64,000 nucleotides of DNA, taken from positions 22,175-86,174 of the forward strand of contig JAEZOU010000014.1 of assembly GCA_023413895.1 (NCBI GenBank), read 5' to 3'. Each line of letters opens with the position of its first letter. Positions within the stretch are counted from its first letter, which is position 1. Source of the DNA: Bacteroidota bacterium. GTDB taxonomy: Bacteria; Bacteroidota; Bacteroidia; Bacteroidales; WCHB1-69. Under the pieces are notes generated by a model. It was not told the origin of the DNA. It did no database searches and saw nothing but the letters and a program-made list of their open reading frames with translations. Made by a program: the position numbers and the translations under genes. Below are positions 1 through 7,347 of this stretch, piece by piece.

Positions 1-459
1 TAACACAGAATAAGCTAATGAAAGTAACTTTCAAAATTTATCATTTTTTTCTCCAATTTTGCGCAAAGTAAAACTATAAAAAACATTTTATAACCTAAGT
101 TTTCTATTCTCCTCCAATCACTTTCACCCAAAACATAAATTCTATATTTACCTAAAATTATATTGAAAAACTTGTTAACTTTACAATAGAAAAATCATCA
201 CGACACAACACATTAAAAGTATAAATTCTACGCCCCACTAACTTCATATATAGGGAGATATCTGTTCTATATTTGTCAATGACGTGATATAATATCTCAT
301 TAACGCTCTCTTCCACTCTTTGTGCTGTGCACCTCATCACGTACTTTCACGATACTCACAAGTTTTGGCCATTTTTTAAATTGGACCAAATTTCCCCCTC
401 CCGGACTAAAAAAAGGAAAACTTTGAAATTATTTTGGTGCGTTTGCCGTGAAAAAATTG
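1..459. other. Intergenic, no supported gene
   Basis: The first 459 bases are AT-rich and carry stops in most frames. The only sizeable open frame is about 60 codons on the minus strand (158-340); it has no promoter element I can see, no recognisable family and no operon partner, so it is not called. A gene could end just left of base 1, but the window does not show it. Confidence 0.5.
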
Positions 460-467
460 TACTTTTG
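460..467 (+). promoter_or_regulatory. -7 element of the beta-helix protein gene
   Basis: TACTTTTG matches the Bacteroidota -7 consensus TAnnTTTG and lies 60 bases before the start codon at 528. A TTTG at 442-445 is closer than the usual -33 spacing, so the upstream half is uncertain. Confidence 0.6.
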
Positions 468-527
468 CATAGTGATAAAAGTTCTATTCTATTATATCAT
501 AAATAATTCTATATCAAAAAGTAACAT

Positions 528-2600
528 ATGAAAAAGTTAGTAGCCTTCATCATTTTTTTTGCTATATATTCTGCTTCTATTGCGCAAAGTCTAAGCAAAA
601 TAAATAATACAACTGCAGAAAACAACCAAGTATTAACAGATAATACAATAGTTGTTGCATACAACGGAACTACTGCTACTGTAACTGTAGCCGACAATAT
701 TGCTCAACAAGTTACACAAATAGTCTCGGGCGCTCACGTATCTATAACTTCAAACAATACTTCTACCGAAATTACATACATTCTAAATGGTAGCTCTACC
801 GATGGCGAGTTCTTTTTAAATAGTGCATACAACTGCACTATTATTCTTAACGGTCTTACATTAACCAATACTACGCCTAATTTTTGCAGCGCTGCCATTA
901 AAATCCAAAACAGCAATCGTACCAATATAAATGTTGCTTCAGGTACTACTAATACCATTACCGATGCATCTTCTGGCTCGGATAAAGGATGCCTCCTCGT
1001 AAAAAGTGAGGCTATATTTAATGGAAACGGAACACTTAATATCATAGGAAACCTTAAACATGGTATTAAAACAGATGAATATGTTGTAATTAATGATGCT
1101 ACAATAAATATTACTTCTGCTGCTGGTGACGGAATCTCTTGTAATCAATATCTTCTTGTAGAAAGTGGCACTATTAACATCAGCGGTACCGATGACGATG
1201 GCATTCAATGCGATATTGATGGCAATGCTTCTACCGGCTCAACCAACAACCACGAAAACGAGGATTCTGGAAATATCTATATCTGCGGCGGAAATATTAA
1301 TATCAACTGCCCCGCAACTGCTGCAAAAGGAATTAAAAGCGAAGGAAATATCTATATATCTGACAATGCTAATATTAGCATTACAACAACTGGAAATGGA
1401 TCTTGGGATGAAGATGACTTGGAAACCAATGCCGCTTGCGGAATTAGCGCTGACGGAGATATTGATATTAGTGGTGGTAATATATCTCTTACCGCTACTG
1501 GTGCCGGTGGAAAAGGTATTAAATGTGATGGCTTCTTAATGGTTAGTGATGGCTATATCTCTATCTCCACCTCTGGAAATATATATTATAATAATGGAAC
1601 TACCGAAAATAATAACTATACCGGAAATACCGATAATATTGACAACGACCTTTACTCCTCACCAAAAGGTATTAGAGTGGGTGTGAAAACAGAAAATGGA
1701 AACAGCTATACCTATAGTGGAGGAATAGTTATCAGCGGAGGAATCATCAAAGTAACTACTAGCGGAGTAAATGGCGAAGGTATCGAAAGCAAAAATAGCT
1801 TGGAAATCAGTGGTGGCGAAATTTTTGTTAATGCATACGATGATGGTATAAATGCAGGACAAGATATTAACATTACCAACGGATATATCTATTCTCGATC
1901 TACAAACAACGATGGAATTGATGCTAATGGAAACCTTTACATTAACGGAGGGTTAGTGTATGCTATCGGTGGAAACGCACCCGAAGTGGCTATCGACGCC
2001 AACTCCGAAGAGGGTAAACATCTCTACCTGAACGGCGGAACCATAATCTCTATTGGAGGATTAGAACAAGGTAGCTTTCTGTCTCAAACTTGTTACCAAA
2101 CCGCTATCGTAAATAGCAATACTTGGTATTCAATAACTTACAATAACAACACCATCGCTTTCTTTACTCCTTCAATTAATACTAGTGGTCCCGGTGGTGG
2201 TCCTGGTGGTGGCCCCGGTGGCTGGCCAGGCAGCAATTCATCTTCGCTAATAATTTCCACTCCATCAACTCCTACTCTCTATAGCGATGTTACGCCTATA
2301 GGCGGCACTGCAATCTTTGAAGAAAATTGCTTCCTCAACACTTCGGTAAGTGGCGGAAACTTCGTTAATATTTCCATTTATGGCAATAGCGGGGGTGGAA
2401 ACTCAATCCAAAATGTTAATGCCGAAAACATTACTATCAAAACCAAAAATGGAAACATTGTAGTAGAGGGTTGCGATAATTGCGATGTAAAAGTATTCGA
2501 TATCAAAGGACGATTAGTTGGAAAATCAGGTCTCGCCTCTGGTATTTACATCGTTAAAATCAACAATCACCAAGCTTATAAAGTAATTGTTTCAAGATAG
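528..2600 (+). CDS. Carbohydrate-binding-type beta-helix protein with T9SS sorting domain
   Basis: The 690-residue product starts with a clear Sec signal peptide (residues 1 to about 19, ending SIAQ). It continues as a long Asn/Gly/Ser/Thr-rich region of short strand-turn repeats, with recurring patterns such as ISGGNI, GDGIS, GEGIES and DDGINAG (about 60-540). This spacing is typical of a right-handed parallel beta-helix and matches the Cthe_2159-type carbohydrate-binding family as I recall it. A Gly/Pro-rich linker (554-568, PGGGPGGGPGGWPG) separates this from a C-terminal part. The last 65 or so residues (FDIKGRLVGKSGLASGIYIV and what follows) are a type A T9SS sorting domain, so it is probably exported to the cell surface. 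The ligand cannot be read from sequence. It has its own promoter and no operon partner. Confidence 0.8.
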   Translation: MKKLVAFIIFFAIYSASIAQSLSKINNTTAENNQVLTDNTIVVAYNGTTATVTVADNIAQQVTQIVSGAHVSITSNNTSTEITYILNGSSTDGEFFLNSAYNCTIILNGLTLTNTTPNFCSAAIKIQNSNRTNINVASGTTNTITDASSGSDKGCLLVKSEAIFNGNGTLNIIGNLKHGIKTDEYVVINDATINITSAAGDGISCNQYLLVESGTINISGTDDDGIQCDIDGNASTGSTNNHENEDSGNIYICGGNININCPATAAKGIKSEGNIYISDNANISITTTGNGSWDEDDLETNAACGISADGDIDISGGNISLTATGAGGKGIKCDGFLMVSDGYISISTSGNIYYNNGTTENNNYTGNTDNIDNDLYSSPKGIRVGVKTENGNSYTYSGGIVISGGIIKVTTSGVNGEGIESKNSLEISGGEIFVNAYDDGINAGQDINITNGYIYSRSTNNDGIDANGNLYINGGLVYAIGGNAPEVAIDANSEEGKHLYLNGGTIISIGGLEQGSFLSQTCYQTAIVNSNTWYSITYNNNTIAFFTPSINTSGPGGGPGGGPGGWPGSNSSSLIISTPSTPTLYSDVTPIGGTAIFEENCFLNTSVSGGNFVNISIYGNSGGGNSIQNVNAENITIKTKNGNIVVEGCDNCDVKVFDIKGRLVGKSGLASGIYIVKINNHQAYKVIVSR

Positions 2601-3140
2601 TTATAACTTACCATTATACATTTTAATTGTCTGTTTTTTGGATTATGATTTGGGCGTTCCGGCTCTTTCTACGCACATTTTGCTTGCAAATATAAACGAT
2701 CATGCAAGTTGTCTTGCCATACTATAATTTAAGCATCTTGCGCTTGGCCCCACGCGCACGCCGTCGGGCTTTCCGCTCAAATTTCGCAGCGCCAGCCCGC
2801 GCCACCAATCCGCAAAAACAAAAACTCCGAGCACTAACTGCAACATAGCTCGCGCCACACTTAGCCGCAATTTCTCCTCGTCCAACCATCATTCCTAATG
2901 CCTCACTCATAACTCCTAATTCCCTATTCATTCTTGGCGCTGCTCATAACCGCTGCAATCCCTAACGCAACGCGCTGAACGATAATGTTGGCAGGGCGGC
3001 GACAGCTCACCTTGGCTCCGAAGCACTCGCTCCCCGCGCCGCCTAAAAGAATCAAAAACCAAAAATCAACCTTCAAATTTTATGTCATCGGTTGAATAGA
3101 TCTTTGCAAACAATGGCTCTGCACATAATTAAAAAAAGAG
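2601..3140. repeat. Gene-free region with a GC-rich, repeat-like island
   Basis: There is no convincing gene between 2600 and 3206. From about 2735 to 3055 the base composition turns sharply GC-rich compared with everything around it. The block carries GGGCGTTCCGGC (2652-2663) and GTCGGGCTTTCCGCTC (2763-2778), which recall the two halves of a short repeated element common between Bacteroidota genes. Further on, degenerate tandem words of the type CCTAATGCC / CTCATAACTCC / CCTAATTCCC lie at about 2893-2930. Overlapping minus-strand open frames (2700-2931) have the biased composition of such elements and are not called. Element class and boundaries are inference. Confidence 0.45.
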
Positions 3141-3148
3141 TATCTTTG
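3141..3148 (+). promoter_or_regulatory. -7 element of the transglutaminase-type lipoprotein gene
   Basis: TATCTTTG fits the TAnnTTTG consensus and lies 57 bases before the start codon at 3206. No -33 TTTG at standard spacing was found. Confidence 0.65.
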
Positions 3149-3205
3149 CAATTGAAAATTCAAATTCGTTAATTATAAAATTTTGTTGTTATACAATACA
3201 TTATT

Positions 3206-5872
3206 ATGAGAAAAAACTACATTATTCCACAACTAGGAGCTATTATTCTCGCTATTTTTCTCTCCTCTTGCAACAAAGAGGAGCACCTAATCAACGATAA
3301 AAGCTATCGCGAAACCGTTCACCAAGATTTCTTGGCGCGCCAAGAGTTAGCAAAAAATCGCTCCACAGAACTCTTTTCTATCTTTGAAACTGAAAATCTA
3401 ACACTGCAAGAGCGCGAAGCTTTGGAGTTTTTATACGCTTATATGCCTCTTAGCGACTTAGCAGATTATAACGGAGAATTTTTTCTCAACCAAACACGCT
3501 ATGCGTTGCGCGCCCGCGATACTTTTGCTTGGGGGAAAACTATTCCTGAAGAGATTTTCCGCCACTTTGTCCTTACCTACCGAGTTAACAACGAAGACTT
3601 GGATACTGCCAGAATGTTCATTTTCAACACTTTAAAAGATAGAATTAAGAACATGAGTATGTACGATGCGGCTTTAGAGGTAAATCACTGGTGCCACGAA
3701 CACGTTGCTTACCGTCCTGCCGACATTCGCACCTCTGCGCCATTAGCAACCATCCGCACCTCGTTGGGTCGCTGCGGCGAGGAATCTACACTGACGGTTA
3801 CGGCGTTGCGCGCTTGCGGCATTCCCGCACGACAATGTTACACCCCACGCTGGGCACACTGCGACGACAACCACGCATGGGTAGAAGTTTGGGTGGACGG
3901 AAAATGGTATTTCCTCGGCGCCTGCGAACCCGATCCCGAACTCGATATGGGCTGGTTTGCTTTCCCATCTACACGTACAATGATGGTACATACAAATGCT
4001 TTCGGAAAATATAACGGCTCTGAAGAGATTAACAAACAAAGCCATCTTTACTCATGCCTCAATCTTATGCCTAACTATGCAGAAACCCGCATTGTTACGA
4101 TTACTGTGAACGACAAAAACGGACAACCCGTTCCAGATGCTGCTGTCAAATTTAAACTCTACAACTACTCCGAATACTATCCGCTAGCAACCATCAATAC
4201 CAACAACGAAGGAAAAGCTTCCCTAACAACGGGAATGGGCGATCTTTTGGTTTGGGCTTCCAAAGAAAATCTTTATAACTATGCCCAAATCAACGTTAGA
4301 GAAACCGAAAATCTAACAATTACCTTAGACAAAGAAGCTGGAAAAGAGTATGTGGAAAACTTTAATATGACACCTCCTATGGGAAAACTCAACAAAAAAG
4401 AGGTTTCCGAAGAGAAGGTAAAAATCAACACTCAACGTCTGCAATACGAGGATTCGCTCCGAACCGCTTATATGAATACATTTATGACGGAAGAAAAAGC
4501 AAAAACTATTCTCAACGAAAATCTTACTCCTGAAGAGGTTTGGACCTTTTTGCATAAAAGTGAAGGAAACCACGCAGAAATCGTGAAGTTTATGAACCAG
4601 CACAAAACCAAAAACAGTAAAATCGACTTTAAAGGATTTTTAGCTGCTTTGGCAGATAAAGACCTGCGCGATACTCCTGCAGAAATTCTTAACGACCACC
4701 TAACCCCAATCGGCAAATTCTCTACCCATTTTGCACAAGATGAAAATATTCCTGAAACAGAACGTATTGATATTTACAACAAAGGAATTTTGCCTGCTCG
4801 TATCTCTAACGAGTTGATTCGTCCTTGGAGAAGCTATTTAGCTGAAAAGATGGCTACTGAAGTGGGTAACGACGCTACATATATAAAAATAAAGGAGTGG
4901 ATTTTGAAAAATATTACCATAAACGATGAAGAGAACTACTCTCGCTGCCCAATCTCTCCTCGCGGCGTTTTCGACCTTCGCGTTAGTGATGCTCACTCTC
5001 GCGACATCTTCTTCGTGGCTGCTTGCCGCTCGTTAGGTTTACCTGCCTACTTAGACAATGCCAACGGACAACTTTATGCATTTGGCGAAGGAAATTGGCA
5101 AAAAGTAAACTTTGAAGAATCTGACAAAAACAACGTGACCAACGGAACTCTAATTATAAACTTGCCAGAAAATTTAGGCTTTAAACCTGAATATTGGATT
5201 CACTACACTTTGGCCCGCTTTGAAAATGGAGATTTTGTAACTTATGACTTTGAAAACGACCCGCGCGTGGCTGAATTTCCCGTGAAACTCTCTCTAACTC
5301 CTGGTTATTATATGCTCTCTACAGGCAACCGCTACAGCGATGGCGCTGTGGTTTCACGTCTCGAATTTTTCAATGTAAAAGAGGGTGAAACTATTGAAAA
5401 AACGTTAACTATAAGAGAGTTAGAAAGAAGAGATGTGGTTTATGCAACGCTCAATACCAATCACAATGCAATTTTGAATGGTGAAATTATGCCAATTTCA
5501 CAACTCCTGCCATCCAACAACAACATATTCTGCTTCATTGACCCAACCCGCGAACCGACTAAACATCTATTAAAAGATATCGCTACGCATAAAACTGAAT
5601 TTGAAAAATGGAATGGAAAAATTAATTTCATTGTTCCAGAAGATAAAAATGCACCTGATTTCAATATTGACAAATGGAATCTTCCTAAAAATCGTAACTT
5701 CACCATTGATCAAAATCGCGAATTGATGAATTCCATCATTAAAGAAGCCAATTTTGAATTTAAAGATGAATACCCTTTGGTATTGATTATAAAAAATGAT
5801 GGAAAAATAACCTTCAAGAGTGAAGGTTATCGCATCGGAACTGCTTCGCTAATATATAAAACGTTGGAATAA
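3206..5872 (+). CDS. Transglutaminase-like domain lipoprotein
   Basis: The 888-residue protein begins with a lipoprotein signal peptide (LSSC, lipidated Cys near residue 22), so it should be anchored in an outer or periplasmic membrane leaflet. A transglutaminase-like cysteine-protease core follows. C190 sits in RCGEES, H223 in DNHAWVEVW, and D243 follows in a CEPDPELD segment, giving the expected Cys-His-Asp order. Around 300-370 is a small beta domain of carboxypeptidase-regulatory type (DKNGQPVPDAAVKFKLYNYS). A second transglutaminase-like segment near 590-640 (HSRDIFFVAACRSLGLPAYL) has lost the Cys position and looks degenerate. The tail (from about 770) has no motif I recognise; it ends with a short segment resembling a thioredoxin-fold C-terminus (PLVLIIKNDGKITFKSEGYR). 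Substrate unknown; related proteins are usually taken as peptidases or cross-linkers of cell-surface peptides. Confidence 0.8.
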   Translation: MRKNYIIPQLGAIILAIFLSSCNKEEHLINDKSYRETVHQDFLARQELAKNRSTELFSIFETENLTLQEREALEFLYAYMPLSDLADYNGEFFLNQTRYALRARDTFAWGKTIPEEIFRHFVLTYRVNNEDLDTARMFIFNTLKDRIKNMSMYDAALEVNHWCHEHVAYRPADIRTSAPLATIRTSLGRCGEESTLTVTALRACGIPARQCYTPRWAHCDDNHAWVEVWVDGKWYFLGACEPDPELDMGWFAFPSTRTMMVHTNAFGKYNGSEEINKQSHLYSCLNLMPNYAETRIVTITVNDKNGQPVPDAAVKFKLYNYSEYYPLATINTNNEGKASLTTGMGDLLVWASKENLYNYAQINVRETENLTITLDKEAGKEYVENFNMTPPMGKLNKKEVSEEKVKINTQRLQYEDSLRTAYMNTFMTEEKAKTILNENLTPEEVWTFLHKSEGNHAEIVKFMNQHKTKNSKIDFKGFLAALADKDLRDTPAEILNDHLTPIGKFSTHFAQDENIPETERIDIYNKGILPARISNELIRPWRSYLAEKMATEVGNDATYIKIKEWILKNITINDEENYSRCPISPRGVFDLRVSDAHSRDIFFVAACRSLGLPAYLDNANGQLYAFGEGNWQKVNFEESDKNNVTNGTLIINLPENLGFKPEYWIHYTLARFENGDFVTYDFENDPRVAEFPVKLSLTPGYYMLSTGNRYSDGAVVSRLEFFNVKEGETIEKTLTIRELERRDVVYATLNTNHNAILNGEIMPISQLLPSNNNIFCFIDPTREPTKHLLKDIATHKTEFEKWNGKINFIVPEDKNAPDFNIDKWNLPKNRNFTIDQNRELMNSIIKEANFEFKDEYPLVLIIKNDGKITFKSEGYRIGTASLIYKTLE

Positions 5873-5878
5873 AGCAAT

Positions 5879-5920
5879 ATACGATGATATAAAAAAACAT
5901 CATTTTTTATCTCATCGTAT
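5879..5920 (+). terminator. Possible terminator after the transglutaminase-type gene
   Basis: ATACGATGA (5879-5887) can pair with TCATCGTAT (5912-5920) across an AT-rich loop containing T-runs. It starts six bases after the stop codon. The loop is long, so efficiency is uncertain. Confidence 0.4.
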
Positions 5921-5932
5921 TCAAAAAAAAAT

Positions 5933-5940
5933 TATCTTTG
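5933..5940 (+). promoter_or_regulatory. -7 element of the DUF2436 protein gene; decides its start
   Basis: TATCTTTG matches TAnnTTTG. It covers the in-frame ATG at 5938, so that codon cannot be the translation start; the ATG at 5977 is used instead. Confidence 0.7.
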
Positions 5941-5976
5941 CACGTTAAATTTATTATTCACAAAAAAACTACTATT

Positions 5977-6678
5977 ATGAAAAAGATTTTTACAATTTTA
6001 TCTTTAATGGTTGCAGTTTTCGCTTTGAATGCTCAACAAGCAAGAATCGTTTTAGAAGCTGGTGACGTTTGGGGTGATGGTACTGGCTACCAAATCCTTA
6101 TCGATGCTGATTGCAATACTACAGCACAATATGCACAAGGAAACTTATCTTGTGGTCAATCTTATGCTGATTGGGAATACACTATTCCTACTAATGCTGC
6201 TGCTAATGACGAAGCTGTTTGCGTAAATGCTTTCATGGATATTCTTATCCCTGCTGGTACTTATGACTATCTTGTAACTAACCCAGGATGTAATTCTTAT
6301 GGCATTGTTTACGTTGCTTCTAACCAATGTGGCGAAACAAGAGGTGAAAGTGTTACTTTCGAAGCTAACAAAACTTATTACTTCGTTCCTTCTATGAATG
6401 GCCAAAACGACTGCGTTACGATTACTGTAACTGATGGTCTTACTAGCATCGAAGAAAACAGCAACTCTTTCTCAGTTTATCCAAACCCAGCTAATGACGT
6501 ACTTAACATCAATGGTGAAAACATCAACACTATTGAAATTATCAACTTAGTAGGTCAAGTTGTTGCTACAACTAACTCTACTTCTGTTAACGTTGCTAAC
6601 TTAGCAAATGGTGCATATTTTGTACGCGTTAACTTCAACAACGGTGAAGTTGCTGCTCAAAAATTCATTAAGAAATAA
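5977..6678 (+). CDS. Small secreted DUF2436-domain protein with T9SS sorting domain
   Basis: The 233-residue product has a Sec signal peptide (ending ALNAQ) and then one domain that begins ARIVLEAGDVWGDGTGYQIL. That opening closely resembles, from memory, the DUF2436 repeats in the adhesin regions of Porphyromonas gingivalis gingipains and HagA. It also shares the later IPAGTYDY and FEANKTYYF type segments. The last 75 residues (VYPNPANDVLNI through the terminal FIKK) are a type A T9SS sorting domain. So this is a single DUF2436 module attached to a T9SS domain, with no protease domain. The start at 5977 is set by the promoter. Codons look well adapted and the 3' terminator is strong, suggesting good expression. 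Binding partner unknown. Confidence 0.8.
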   Translation: MKKIFTILSLMVAVFALNAQQARIVLEAGDVWGDGTGYQILIDADCNTTAQYAQGNLSCGQSYADWEYTIPTNAAANDEAVCVNAFMDILIPAGTYDYLVTNPGCNSYGIVYVASNQCGETRGESVTFEANKTYYFVPSMNGQNDCVTITVTDGLTSIEENSNSFSVYPNPANDVLNINGENINTIEIINLVGQVVATTNSTSVNVANLANGAYFVRVNFNNGEVAAQKFIKK

Positions 6679-6699
6679 TTTGAAGTTTGCATAATGGAA

Positions 6700-6727
6700 A
6701 AGGCTACTCATTGAGTAGCCTTTTTTT
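6700..6727. terminator. Bidirectional intrinsic terminator
   Basis: AAGGCTACTCA and TGAGTAGCCTT form a near-perfect palindrome with a one-base centre, followed by a T-run on the plus strand and preceded by an A-run. It lies between the convergent DUF2436 and thioesterase genes and can serve both. Confidence 0.85.
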
Positions 6728-6768
6728 GTATTTCAAATACAAACTAATACGTATATATACAAAAAAAA

Positions 6769-7176
6769 TTACAACTCCTCGAAGGCTACTATTCTTTCTC
6801 GATATAACGGATTGATAGGACGGGAAATTCCTGTTTCTCTATCAAACGAAACCAATACCGAGTTACAAACACTCTTCACCCGATTAGTATCCGCATTTCT
6901 GAGTTGTTGAACCATCTTAATACTTGCATTTCCCAACTCCACTATTCGAGTTTCACATACTAAATTTTCTCCATACATAATCGGCTCCTTAAAATCTAAT
7001 CCCACGTGCGCCAAAACAATATCCATCGTCAACCAATCGATCTTTTCGCCAAAAACCGCCTCAAAATAGTGCGCCCGTCCACAATCAAAATAGTTACATT
7101 GAACTCCATTGTTCACGTGATTAAATGGGTCTAAATCACTCATTCTCATTTGTATAGGAACTTGAAATCGATACAT
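6769..7176 (-). CDS. Acyl-CoA thioesterase, hotdog fold (4HBT family)
   Basis: The 135-residue protein fits a single hotdog-fold thioesterase domain. The motif MSDLDPFNHVNN near residues 12-23 matches the DxDxxNHVNN active-site signature of the YbgC/FcbC branch of the 4HBT family, with the Asp expected to be catalytic. Such enzymes hydrolyse acyl-CoA or acyl-ACP thioesters in the cytoplasm; the chain specificity cannot be told. It is monocistronic, with its own -7 element at 7202-7209 and a shared terminator at 6700-6727. Confidence 0.85.
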   Translation of the reverse strand: MYRFQVPIQMRMSDLDPFNHVNNGVQCNYFDCGRAHYFEAVFGEKIDWLTMDIVLAHVGLDFKEPIMYGENLVCETRIVELGNASIKMVQQLRNADTNRVKSVCNSVLVSFDRETGISRPINPLYRERIVAFEEL

Positions 7177-7201
7177 AATCCTCTTTTTTAAAATTAGTCA
7201 G

Positions 7202-7209
7202 CAAAAATA
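7202..7209 (-). promoter_or_regulatory. -7 element of the thioesterase gene
   Basis: The complement reads TATTTTTG, matching TAnnTTTG, 26 bases upstream of the thioesterase start. Confidence 0.6.
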
Positions 7210-7288
7210 GAGAATTTACGACTATACACATCATTATTTTTCACATTTAAAAAATAGAAGAAAAAAGATGGAATTAAAAAAAATTATG

Positions 7289-7296
7289 TAGATTTG
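7289..7296 (+). promoter_or_regulatory. -7 element of gcvP
   Basis: TAGATTTG fits TAnnTTTG and lies 51 bases before the gcvP start. The short leader shows no glycine-riboswitch-like structure. Confidence 0.65.
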
Positions 7297-7347
7297 CAAG
7301 TTCTATTATAGAAAAGTCAAATACAATATAACTTAATAATAATCAAT

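Noticed and set aside
158..340. A 60-codon minus-strand open frame before the first gene
   Set aside because: No recognised family, no promoter element, no partner gene, and the composition matches non-coding AT-rich sequence.
2700..2931. Two overlapping minus-strand open frames in the GC-rich island
   Set aside because: They overlap in different frames, are Arg/Ala/Gly-biased as expected from repeat-like GC-rich DNA, and have no homology I can name.
5938..5976. Upstream in-frame ATG for the DUF2436 protein
   Set aside because: It lies within the -7 element and would place extra residues in front of a complete signal peptide.
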